Assembly (NCBI RefSeq): GCF_005239225.2 | Contig: NC_133292.1 | Span: 4,932,985 to 4,996,984, forward strand | Source: Populus alba | Lineage: Eukaryota; Streptophyta; Magnoliopsida; Malpighiales; Salicaceae | Direction of reading: 5' to 3' | Length of the DNA: 64,000 nt | In this document: positions 1-9,803 of the stretch, piece by piece | Layout of the letters: every line of letters starts with the position of its first letter | Numbering within the stretch: position 1 is the first letter of the stretch | Made by a program: the position numbers and the translations under genes | The notes under the pieces: generated by a model | Told to the model about the DNA's origin: nothing | Seen by the model: the letters and a program-made list of their open reading frames with translations, nothing else | The model's database searches: none

Positions 1-247
1 TCAAATTTAAAGCAGCGTCCTAGATATGGAAAATGTTGGAGAATAAACCTAGGAGATATTCCGACTAGGTGCTTGACACCCTAACATGAATTTCTGGACT
101 CAAAAACTCGATCAGTGCCCAACTTGCTAAAATATCATAATACTTGACAAATTGGCTTCTGAGAAAGTCTCCATTGACAATAATGGAGTTACAATTTACA
201 ATGGAAGGAACTAAGAAATGGAAGGCAAAGATTGTGTAAGCTTTTAC

Positions 248-1785
248 CTGTCGTAATCGTGGACGACCATGTTGAGGAATTGAGCGTAATTGGCAAGGAG
301 GAGAGGATTGTTAGGGTCTTGAGACAATCCCATTTGATATTGTAAATCTGTTCTAAAATACTCTGCATAATCATCCGCCTCGATCTTGGCGTTAATAGGT
401 GAAACAAATCTCTGAATGGTCTCATGATCAAGGGATTCATCTCTCAATGGAAAATATTGCATTTTAGAAGCCTCCTCTACGATTGAATTCCATCGACTCA
501 ACTCCTCTTCTCTACTCACTTGCTCTGACGCTGACTCGGCCTCCCTTGATGTCCCTAAAGATGACAATTGAGATGCCCCGTCTGGGACAATTGTTCTTAT
601 TTGGTTCGACTGGTCGAACCATCCATCGCCTTCAGTGCCACTGGCGAGCGGCCGGACCTTTCCGCCACCGCCATTATTGCCCCCAATTGAAGTTGTTTTG
701 CCACTTGAAGATGATACCGAAAACATTTTTACTGATGAAGAATCGAACTTCTGATTCTTTTGGTCTGGGGTTTCAACGACAGATATACTCTCTGTTGTAG
801 CTGCATAGGACCCTGAATTTGGTGGAGCTGCAAGTGCAGTGTTATTGGCCATGGAATGTACAGTAAAGTTTGCAAGGAGAATCATCACATACACCATAAG
901 AGTAGGTGTATGTGAAAACACTTGCTGAAACAACCAAACGAAAGAAGCATGCATTTCTATCTGTACGCGAGCAAGAATCCCTTGCAAATCTTCAGTGAAA
1001 AGAAACTCTCTCATTTGCAAACTAAAAGCGTGAAGTTCTCGAATTATGAACACCATGGAAGAAAACGCCTTCTTCACTGAACAATAAGCAGATTCCCCTG
1101 CTTCTCTAAAACCTTCTTGCCATTGCATCTTTCTCCTTATCATTCGAAGCGAAAGTGGAAGGTCGACACTATTCGCCTTCCGTTCAATACTTGCTGGAAT
1201 TATATCATCTCTCCCTGACCAATCTGGTGGCTCTTGCCGGATTTCTGGCCACGGAGGCTCCATTGAATCCAGAGGAAACTGCCTTTGGTCCTGCACTAAA
1301 TTTGACGAATCTTCACGGATAAAGTTACTATAAATGTCCCCGCCATTAATACTGCCAAGGTTGTCTCCAGAATCAGAAAGAATCTCTGATTCGGAATCCA
1401 CTGCATCACTGCCATCGTCATCGTCGTCGGAAAGCTGGAACCTGAGAGCCAAATCTTGAATTTTCTTGGAAAATTCTTCATCAGAAAAGGCATCCAAGCT
1501 AGCACTGCTAGCTCTTTTTATAGTCTGACCTCTTGATTTCTGAAACTCGTAAGAACGAGCCCTCTGTAGCTTTGTTGTTAATGGAGTTCCAAACAGAGTC
1601 CGTCGGTCTAGTCTCTGTAAGCATCTGCACAGGAGCACACAACCTCCAGTTCCATCGAAACGACGCTGTCGTTTAGACGATGGAGATGAAATTGCAGAGG
1701 CTAGAGATTGAGAGGAAGATGGTGAATGATTTGTAATTGGCTGCGACCATTGAAAACAGGTCGTTGTAGCAACTTTCACTCCCAT
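248..1785 (-). CDS. TPR-like protein, first coding exon (gene continues beyond left edge)
   Basis: The open frame starts at ATG 1785-1783 and reads 512 codons to a splice donor: the coding strand reads GACAG|GTAAAAGC, so the exon ends at 248. The N-terminus is Ser/Arg-rich and could be a plastid transit peptide. An acidic DDDDDG stretch lies near residues 120-125. Residues about 281-311 form a hydrophobic segment that could cross a membrane. The C-terminal end (about 430-513) contains a LLLANYAQFL motif, the usual entry into the TPR repeats of plant TPR-like proteins such as the At2g29670 type; the repeats themselves would lie in exons outside the window. No further exon is recognisable in 1-247, which I take as intron. 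Family assignment is by recognition; molecular function is unknown. Confidence 0.8.
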
Positions 1786-2230
1786 TTTTTCCTTCTTTTT
1801 TTGTCCGAGAAAAGCTAAAAGGAAGCTTATAAAAACAGAATCAAATTCCCTTAGATCTGCTGCAGCTGGTTAAAGACTTTGCGTTCCTTTTCTCTCCTTT
1901 TAATTCACAGGAGCCTAGAAAATAAACAACGAATATAAAATAAGCCAATATATCAAAAAAAAAAAAAAAAACTTTGAATCCCGGTAAACAATCATTACTT
2001 TCCATGAAAATCGGATCGGAAAAGGAATAGGAAAACGCAGTTAACGGCACGAAAAACAATGGAAAAAAAGGAAGTGAGATCCAAGAAATGATGCAAAGTT
2101 CAAGAGAGACTTTTGCAGGAACTTACGTTAGATTTGATGAACAGTTTTTCGATTGGAAATCCTTAGATGGAATCCGGCGAGAAACTGAGGAGTGAGAAGC
2201 GAAGTACAAACCGTATCTTCACTTATCAAG
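1786..2230 (-). other. 5' leader of the TPR-like gene with a probable UTR intron
   Basis: Between the TATA box and the start codon, the minus strand carries a donor-like AAC|GTAAGT (intron starting at 2126) and an acceptor-like CTGCAG near 1857-1860. A leader intron of about 270 bp is therefore likely. This is inferred from splice consensus only; a transcript would settle it. Confidence 0.5.
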
Positions 2231-2258
2231 AAGAGCGAGGAGAGGCTATCTCTGTCCC

Positions 2259-2269
2259 TTATATATAAA
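2259..2269 (-). promoter_or_regulatory. TATA box of the TPR-like gene
   Basis: The minus strand reads TTTATATATAAGG here, followed by a CT-rich stretch typical of plant transcription starts. It sits about 480 bp upstream of the ATG in genomic distance, roughly 210 bp if the leader intron is removed. Confidence 0.6.
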
Positions 2270-2279
2270 CCCCACTGAG

Positions 2280-5200
2280 ACACCCACGCACGAGGCGAGC
2301 TACTTTCGTCTTTTATTTATTTATTTATTATTATTATTAAAAAAAATCTCCCAGACTGTAGCCAGTTCTGTTAGAAGCCAGCTGCAGTTTAAGTGGTTGT
2401 TGAGGACTGTCGCGTATATTGTTTTTTTTCTTTAATAGTTTTTTTATATAAAAAATATTTTATTTTATTTTTTATATTAAAACATCAAAATCATATAAAA
2501 ATACTATAAAAAGTATTAGTTTGAAGTCTTTTTCAGCTAAAAATATTTTTATAAAACATCTAATAATAAAATTTAAAGAGGCACTAAATACCTTCTAAAA
2601 GACTAATAGGCTATTTGTTCAAAAGTGTATTTGACTTAAAAAAAAAAAAATTATTTTTTTATTATTTTATAATGATTTTAATGTGCTGATATTATAAATA
2701 AATAAAAATTTTAATATTTTTTTAAATAAAAAATACTTTTAAAAATTACCTTACAATATAATATAAATAACACGCTAAGTGCCTTTTCATAAATTATCAA
2801 TTTAGATATGGTTTTTTGTTTTAAATTGTGGTTGTTGTTTTTAAATGTTTAATAACATTTTAAAAAAATAATAACATAACCATTTCATATGTTATTTTCA
2901 GAATCTATCCATACCTAAAAGCTATGGTTTTTTTTAGGTGTTTGTTTGGTGTTGTGTTTTTCCTTGTATTTTGATGCATTTTAAAAATATATTTGCTTTT
3001 AAAAAAATATTAAATTGACGTGTTTTAGTATTTTTTTGATAATTTTCAATTGCTAATAAAAAAATTATTTTTATTTACATCTAAATATAAAATATTTTGC
3101 ACCATAATACCAAACATGCATTAAAAAAGTATTTGAGATTTTAGCAACAATTACTTTTCAAAATATTTTTCATTTTAAAATATATTAAAATAATATTTTT
3201 TAAAATTATTTTTTATATGAGCATATTAAAACGATAAAAAAACATTAAAAAGATAATTTTAAGTAAAATAAATTTAAATTTTTATCAAACGTGATTTGGA
3301 ATGCAATTTCAATAGTTGCATTTATAATTTTAAAGTGCTGATATAAAAAAAAATATAAAATATATTTTAATTTATTTACAAATAAAAATCTTTTTGTATG
3401 AATTATGCACTAAATTAAAAAAAAAAAAAAAAAAAACTGTGTGATCTGAAGGGTAAACAGGGAATGCGGGTAACCAGTCATTTGATTACTCAATGGGTGT
3501 TTTTGTTTCTGTTAATGTTTGTTTTAATTTGGATCCGGGTCAGCTGCCACCATGTAAGGTAAGCAAGACGAGGAACCTGATTTTCGAGTTCTGAGCGGCC
3601 CGTTTCACGGATGATTTGGATCTCATCTTTGCCGTTCTTAAATTGCGCCACGTGTTCACACCGACCTCTACTGTTTTAAGCCGTGAGTTCACCGGCATGT
3701 TTAGGAGGGTTGTAAATATTATTTTTTAATTAAAAATAAATTAAAATAATATGTTTTTTCTAAAAAATAGTGTATAAAAAAACTAAAAAATACTGATTTA
3801 AATTTCTTATAAAAAATAATTTAAAAAATTTAAAAATTACGGTAAGACCGTGGGTTCGCCGACTCTACAGTTTGCTCCTTTGACAACGTGTCAGTATATA
3901 TATTTTTTCTCTCGTTGCTGTTTGCAAAATTAATAAATGTAGTTAAAGCACCTAGAAAATAAATAAAGCAGAATTAATTAATGTTAATGGTGACCGGGAA
4001 TGGAGAGCACAGGAACTGTACAGACGAGGAGCGTGATGTAATTTTCCACTGTAGTCTTAACTCTTACGTCGAGAAAAGGGATCATCAACTGGCTACCCTT
4101 TTTATCGAAATGTTAACCTTCTTTTTTTCTTTTCTTTTTTCTTCCGGCATTTCGCAAAAAAGAATTAATTCAATTTTCTGCAAAATTGTCCTTGTAAAGG
4201 AGAAACTTCGAATTTTATTTAACAAAAGAAATTTTTAAAAAATTACATTTATGCAAATTACATTTTACCTCAATAACTTGAAAAATTATGCTTTGCATCT
4301 TGTGATTTGATACATGAACAACATTTTATCTCTATAATTTGAAAATTAAAATTTTTTATTTAGTTTGATACTTTAATAACGCTTTACTTTTATAATTTGA
4401 AAAATCACGTTTTGCCTTGTACAATTTGGTATTTAAACAACATTTTATATTCTTTTTAAAAAATTAACAAAATTTATTTAAATATTTATAAGATTGTCAT
4501 TATTTTAAAAAAAATAATTATAGAGACCCTAAAATAAAATATAACTAGAATGTTGTAGGTGGACAATGAGATGAAAGTTTTGCATGGTGAAAAAAACAAA
4601 CAAACGGGAGAGATGATGTCGTGAGGAGGGATAAAGTGAGTTTTGCTATATTTTTTTAAAATAGATAGTCTCTGACCATTTTTGCAAAGGAGATTGGCTG
4701 GTAATTCAAAAAAAAATGACTTCAGATTTTTTTTGGATAATAAGAAAATTTTATTGAATTTTTTTAATTAAAATACAATAAAATAATATTTTTTTATATT
4801 TTTATTTTTCATATAAATATATCAAGATATTAATTTAATACTTAAAAAAATTGAATTGATTATTAATCACACTTGCTAATGTTTAGGGTTGGCCCGTTTG
4901 AAAATATGGGTCAACTCGTGTATTTAAAAAATTTAATTTATTTTTTGTTAAAAATTAATTTTTTATATTTTGACATAATAATTTTAAAAATAATTTTTTA
5001 AAAAAATAAAAATATTATTTTAATATATTTTTAAATAAAAATTCATTTTAAATTACAATCATAACCTAACTCACAAACAAGCCGCCATCTCTCAGAGCAT
5101 GCACTGCCAAATTATTGATCCTTTCACATACTCTATAACTCTTTAAAAGGTTAAAAAAGGTACAAATAACAAGTTGTTTTTAAAGACATATTGGCCTATA

Positions 5201-5295
5201 TTATGCATTGGAATCTTTTCCACTTTCATTCAATACAGAAATACCTATAATTACCTTTCTTTCTGGTTCAAATCATTTGTTCATCTTCTCGTCGG
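2280..5295. repeat. AT-rich intergenic region with decayed MITEs
   Basis: No gene seen. Several stretches (about 2400-2560, 2600-2780, 2935-3130, 3310-3420, 3715-3840, 4730-5060) match the common MITE pattern of this window: a TGTTTGG-like end, an internal GTGCTGATATTA-like block and an AAATACTTTAAAAA-like tail. A more GC-balanced island at 3440-3700 contains a G-box (CACGTG within GCCACGTGTTC near 3648), but no reading frame that can be supported. Confidence 0.5.
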
Positions 5296-5300
5296 GAGTA

Positions 5301-5697
5301 TGACGCGGAACAATAAGTAAAAGAATTAAAGCAAGAAAAAGAAAGAAGCTTTAAAGAAGAAAGAAGCTAAAGAAGAGGAGGAGAGGGGTTGGAGATGTGC
5401 AAATCTGCATTTTTTCATTCATTCAAAAGTCCCTTAACATTTAGAGAAGTAGGGTATTTATACTAAAACCCTAACTAGAATAAGGGGTTGGGCTTATAGC
5501 CCACTAAATAAAATACTTAACATTAATTAAATCAAGCCCAACAAATAAAACCAAATTAATAAAACCCATCTAAAAGTTCATATAAATTAAACCCAAAACA
5601 CAAGTTAAAGCCCAATTTCTCAATGGTTTGGACTATCCTCCATCGTCTATGATCATACGCATGCATAAATAATATTTCCGGTTCGGTGTCCCCATCA
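5301..5697 (-). repeat. 3' LTR (in element orientation)
   Basis: TG...CA boundaries in either orientation; 397 bp; pairs with 9402-9798. The end of the gag-integrase-tail ORF (stop at 5633) lies inside this LTR. Confidence 0.93.
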
Positions 5698-7750
5698 ATT
5701 CTCCCGGGGTTGGAAGAACTCGACCCCGTCGAGTATAGGTCAAGACAGCTCCGATAATGCTCTCAATGACAAGGATCAAGTTGTTGTGATGTTCCTCTGA
5801 TAATCCAAGTATAGTCTGAATCTGGTCGTCGAATTCATATACTGGGATTTGCTGAAGTTCACCATCCCTGGTAAAAACAACTTGTGCATTCAAAGTAGCA
5901 TTAATATGTTCCTTTTGTGCCAAAGATATGGATAATGAGGTAGGGGTATCAAAAGGAGAATCAGGGATGGGTTGTATTTTATAAATACTGAGGTCTTTCA
6001 TGTTCAAAGTAGAGCTAATATCAAAGTTTAATGGCAATTTAATGACAAAAGTATTTGATTCAATCATTTGCAACACTTTGAATGGTCTAGCACTACTTAC
6101 TTGCAATTTATGCTCGGTTTTCAAAGGACACCGTTCAGGTCTAATCTGTATCATGAAATAATCTCCAACATTAAGTGCATCATGATACTTAAGTAAATCA
6201 GCTCGAAATTTGTATTGTTCATTACTTGCTTGAATTTGTTTCATGATCTCAATATGCAAATTATGAACCCTACATGGTAATGACTCAGCTGACTTAGACA
6301 TCCTATTGTGAGGGGATATGGGAAGGTGTTCTATCAGTTCCTCAGGTTTGTAACTATGAACACTAAATGATTGAGGGTGTGGAATGAGACAAGCATTGTC
6401 TGAAACCTGTGTAGATATGGTATGGACACAATCAAGTAACCTAGGATTATCTTCATCTTCCTCATCACGTGCATGTGGTAAGAAGTCAAGAAGTTCAACA
6501 TGTTGCTCTAAACTTATGATGTCCTGGACACCAAGCATGTGGGGTGAGGAACCAGATAATTCAGGAGAACTAATATCATGAGACTCTTCTAAGACCATAC
6601 TTATCTCTATAGGTGATTCCACTGAAGAGTTTCCTAAAACTTCCTCTACCATTAAAGCAGACATATCAGACTCTTTCTTAACCTCATTCTCCAGCTCATT
6701 GGGACTTATTGTGTTGGGTCCCTCTTCTTGCACATCCTCGTCACCTAGGTCACTAAAATCCTCAAGATTAGGCTCATACACTTCAACACTACAATATTCC
6801 TCTTTACCTATATCCCTAAATTTTTGGATGACTAAAGGTTTAGAGGTACAATTTAAAGAGATATGACCAAAACCTAAACAATTAGTACACTTAACCTTTG
6901 AACTCACTTTAGACACTTCATTGGCAACTCGTTTGCCCTTATCTTTCTTACAAAGTTGGGCGCTACTAGGATTATGTCTGTAGGTTGAAGCACCTAACAA
7001 AGAATCACTACTTCTGAATTGGGACCTGGTAGGGATATTATAAGAGTCTTGACGATTCTTCCACTGATTCTTTGTGATCAACTTGTAGTCTTTAACTAAG
7101 GTATAAGCTTGGTCAAGGGTAGATACACTTTGAAATACAACTTCTCTTCTAAGATCATCATTTAAGCCTCTATAAAATCTACGCAAAGTCATGGCTTCAC
7201 TCTCTCTTATGGCACATCTAATCATGTAATCGTTAAACTGCCTGATGTACTCATTGATAGACTTATTCTCTTGTTTTAGATTGTTCCATTGGTCTAAGAG
7301 TTTATTCCTATAAGACTGGGGTAGGTACTTTTCCTGAAGTTTTTGTTTCATTTTGATCCAATCAGTTATAGGAGGTTTACCTCTCATCTCTAAACAATCC
7401 TCAACGTCTCTCCAATAAATTTTGGCTTTATCAATGAGTTTCATCTTAGCAAATCTAACTCTTTTATTATCAGACAAATTATGCCACTCAAAGAATTGAT
7501 CCATATCACGAATCCACATATCAAATATCCAAGGGTCATGACGACCGTCAAAAGTGGGGGCTTCTATTTTGTTAGGACTCAAGACTCGCTCATCAAAGTC
7601 ATCATGTTTAGAGTAACCTAAATGATGGTCATATTGGTGTCGCTCAGAGTGATCTTGTCCATAATGATTATTCTTGTGATATTTATTGGTCTTTGAGTAC
7701 CTTATTCGAAAACTCTCTTGGGGCTCAATTCTTCTAAACATGTTGATCAC
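5633..7750 (-). CDS. Fused gag / integrase C-terminal tail protein of the LTR element
   Basis: This is a 705-aa uninterrupted frame. Residues about 61-225 are a retrotransposon gag domain (hallmarks PTFDGRHDPWIFDMWI, KIYWRDVE, QWNNLKQ). A zinc knuckle CX2CX4HX4C spans Cys288-Cys301. Residues 320-465 are an acidic linker. Residues about 470-592 match the region that follows the integrase core in gypsy polyproteins (LHIEIMKQIQ, NVGDYFMIQIRPER, LNMKDLSIYK). Nothing of protease, RT, RNase H or the DDE core lies between them. The last 21 codons run into the LTR. Gag would assemble particles and bind RNA; what the retained tail does is unknown. The intact frame in a young element suggests the fusion is tolerated or useful. 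Confidence 0.85.
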   Translation of the reverse strand: MINMFRRIEPQESFRIRYSKTNKYHKNNHYGQDHSERHQYDHHLGYSKHDDFDERVLSPNKIEAPTFDGRHDPWIFDMWIRDMDQFFEWHNLSDNKRVRFAKMKLIDKAKIYWRDVEDCLEMRGKPPITDWIKMKQKLQEKYLPQSYRNKLLDQWNNLKQENKSINEYIRQFNDYMIRCAIRESEAMTLRRFYRGLNDDLRREVVFQSVSTLDQAYTLVKDYKLITKNQWKNRQDSYNIPTRSQFRSSDSLLGASTYRHNPSSAQLCKKDKGKRVANEVSKVSSKVKCTNCLGFGHISLNCTSKPLVIQKFRDIGKEEYCSVEVYEPNLEDFSDLGDEDVQEEGPNTISPNELENEVKKESDMSALMVEEVLGNSSVESPIEISMVLEESHDISSPELSGSSPHMLGVQDIISLEQHVELLDFLPHARDEEDEDNPRLLDCVHTISTQVSDNACLIPHPQSFSVHSYKPEELIEHLPISPHNRMSKSAESLPCRVHNLHIEIMKQIQASNEQYKFRADLLKYHDALNVGDYFMIQIRPERCPLKTEHKLQVSSARPFKVLQMIESNTFVIKLPLNFDISSTLNMKDLSIYKIQPIPDSPFDTPTSLSISLAQKEHINATLNAQVVFTRDGELQQIPVYEFDDQIQTILGLSEEHHNNLILVIESIIGAVLTYTRRGRVLPTPGELMGTPNRKYYLCMRMIIDDGG

Positions 7751-9385
7751 CTAAGTTTGCAGTTCCTTTGAAATGATCATCAGGGTATCACTAAAGGTTG
7801 AGTCTACGGTAAGTGTAAACTTGAGCTTAGACACTAGATGATCGTGACACAAATGCATGCAATACTAACTTATAAATGGAATTGAGATCACAAAGGGTTC
7901 TTGCATGTAAAATCACAATACAAAAATAAAGCTAATTTTTGTTTTTATCTTTTTTTTTTTTTAAATGTGGAGATTAATCAAGAACAAATTACACTAATAA
8001 AATTGTAAGCATGTAATACTAGAATTTTTTTTTTTTTTTTGTAAATGATTAATCAAACACGATGTCACAAGCGAGAACTTATAATTATCAAATAGAACAA
8101 GATATTAGCTATCACTAATGAAAGAGGTTGATGAACATAATTAACAAATAAAAATATTGATGAGGATTTTTTTTTTTTTTGGCACAAAAAGAAATATTAA
8201 TGATAATTTCGAATACTAAGTGCAATACCAAAGAAGTAAAATCAACAAACCAAAGAGTAGAGTAATTTACCGACCAAGATTTAGTTGTGGAATTTATCGC
8301 GGATGGACCGTAGATTATGCAGCAACTGATGTGGTAATAATTGATGACATGGCGATTCTGCTGACGTGGCGAACAGTGGTGTAGCTGTCTGAACTGCTGA
8401 TGTGGTTCCGGATTGATGACGTGGCGGATGATGTGGCTCCAGGATGCTGACGTGGTTAGCCTGATGATGTGGCAGCTGACGTGTCTAGGTTAATTAAAAT
8501 TCAGCGTATGTTTCTTTCTTCCTTGGCTGCTGCGATTTGTTGCTGCTGGCTTCTGTGACCTGTTGTTGTTGTTGTCGGCGGCGGCGCACGAAGCCTGCTG
8601 GTTCTGATGGGTCTGGCAGTGCAAGGGAAGAGGTGGTGGTGCCTGTGGTGGTTGCGGCTGCTAGTTTGGAACTGAAGACAGGGAACTGCTGTGGGAGCGG
8701 CGCCGCGGGTTGTTAAGGCAGTGAACCGGCGTGTCCCTTTGATCGTTGGCTGTGACCGGCGCTGATGTTGAATGGCCGATCGATCTGTGGGATTGATGTG
8801 CAGGTATACCGGTGGTTGCGGCTGATGGTTTGGAACCGAAGATGGGTTGTTGTCGGTGGTTTTGTGCTGCTGAAGCCGGAGATCCACTGATGACAGATCT
8901 GTTGCTGCGTGGATCTTGGTGGTTGTTGAGAGAAGGCGTGGCTGGTGCTGCTGTAAACCCCGAGTCGACGTTGGCTGTGATGGGTTTTGTGCGCCTGCTG
9001 GTTCTACTGCTCTGTCGGTTGCTAATGGTTGAGGGCGATGGTAGCTGAAGCCACAGGTCTGCTGTGGTCTTGTGGAGGTGCCGTTGAAGATGATTTGGTG
9101 CGATCTGTCAAAGGCGTGGAGAGTGGCCTTTTGTAGGAGAGTCTGCCGCCGTGGGTCTTGGTTTGACCGGCGTTGAGGCAGAGTTTCCAATCGGCGGTGA
9201 TGCACAGAGCTTCGGTAGTGAACAGCGATTTTGAACAGTGAACAGTGGGTTTCTGAACAGGGGCTTTTTTCCGGCGGATGAACAGTAAAATTTTTTATGA
9301 ACAGTACTTTTTTTTTTCCCCCAAATTGTTCTAGGGTTAAACATAACACATGGATCGATTAATTGTAAGAACAATTAAAAGCCGT
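7751..9385 (-). other. Long leader of the LTR element (between primer site and gag)
   Basis: About 1.6 kb with no convincing gene. Right to left it holds six TGAACAG motifs (9219-9304), a CT/GC-rich stretch (8500-9150) that stays open in one frame by composition, an array of TGACGTGG-like motifs (8340-8480), and poly-T runs (7950-8180). A 282-codon open frame at 8501-9349 is low-complexity (Pro, Gln, Arg, Thr) and I do not call it a gene. Confidence 0.6.
8340..8482. repeat. Degenerate array of TGACGTGG/TGATGTGG motifs
   Basis: At least eight copies of the core (G/C)(A/C)TGA(C/T)(G/A)TGG(C/T) occur at 10-30 bp intervals. TGACGTGG is the hybrid C-box/G-box core bound by plant bZIP factors. The array lies in the transcribed leader of the LTR element. 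Confidence 0.6.
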
Positions 9386-9399
9386 GCTCTGATACCAAA
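9386..9399 (-). promoter_or_regulatory. Primer binding site, initiator tRNA-Met type
   Basis: Just inside the 5' LTR the minus strand reads TTTGGTATCAGAGCACG. TGGTATCAGAGC is the standard plant LTR-element primer site for tRNA-iMet. Confidence 0.85.
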
Positions 9400-9401
9400 T
9401 T

Positions 9402-9798
9402 TGACGCGGAACAATAAGTAAAAGAATTAAAGCAAGAAAAAGAAACAAGCTTTAAAGAAGAAAGAAGCTAAAGAAGAGGAGGAGAGGGGTTGGAGATGTG
9501 CAAATCTGCATTTTTTCATTCATTCAAAAGTCCCTTAACATTTAGAGAAGTAGGGTATTTATACTAAAACCCTAACTAGAATAAGGGGTTGGGCTTATAG
9601 CCCACTAAATAAAATACTTAACATTAATTAAATCAAGCCCAACAAATAAAACCAAAATAATAAAACCCATCTAAAAGTTCATATAAATTAAACCCAAAAC
9701 ACAAGTTAAAGCCTAATTTCTCAATGGTTTGGACTATCCTCCATCGTCTATGATCATACGCATGCATAAATAATATTTCCGGTTCGGTGTCCCCATCA
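9402..9798 (-). repeat. 5' LTR with promoter (in element orientation)
   Basis: On the minus strand the LTR has a TATA box (AGTATAAATACCC, near 9555-9567). Directly upstream is a telo-box-like TTAGGGTTTTAG, and further up are several TGGGCT/AGCCCA motifs. Downstream is a CT-rich leader start. The layout fits a functional U3-R boundary. Confidence 0.85.
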
Positions 9799-9803
9799 GA
9801 GTA

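Larger units (their letters stand above)
5301..9798 (-). mobile_element. Young non-autonomous LTR retrotransposon of Ty3/gypsy ancestry
   Basis: Two 397-bp direct repeats (5301-5697 and 9402-9798) begin TGACGCGGAAC and end GGTGTCCCCATCA on the plus strand. The 5-bp direct duplication GAGTA flanks the whole (5296-5300 and 9799-9803). Transcription is on the minus strand: next to the right-hand LTR is a primer site TGGTATCAGAGC, complementary to initiator tRNA-Met, and next to the left-hand LTR is a purine run CGGGAGAAT. I count three substitutions between the LTRs, so the insertion is recent. Coding content is one 705-codon ORF carrying gag and the tail of integrase. Protease, reverse transcriptase, RNase H and the integrase core are absent, so any movement would need enzymes from a partner element. 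Confidence 0.93.

Noticed and set aside
3981..4238. Small plus-strand protein of 85 codons
   Set aside because: AT-rich, Phe-run-containing frame with no family similarity in a repeat-rich stretch.
8501..9349. Open minus-strand frame of 282 codons in the LTR element leader
   Set aside because: Low-complexity Pro/Gln/Arg/Thr composition from a GC-rich stretch, overlaps the TGAACAG cluster and has no domain. More likely open by composition than coding.
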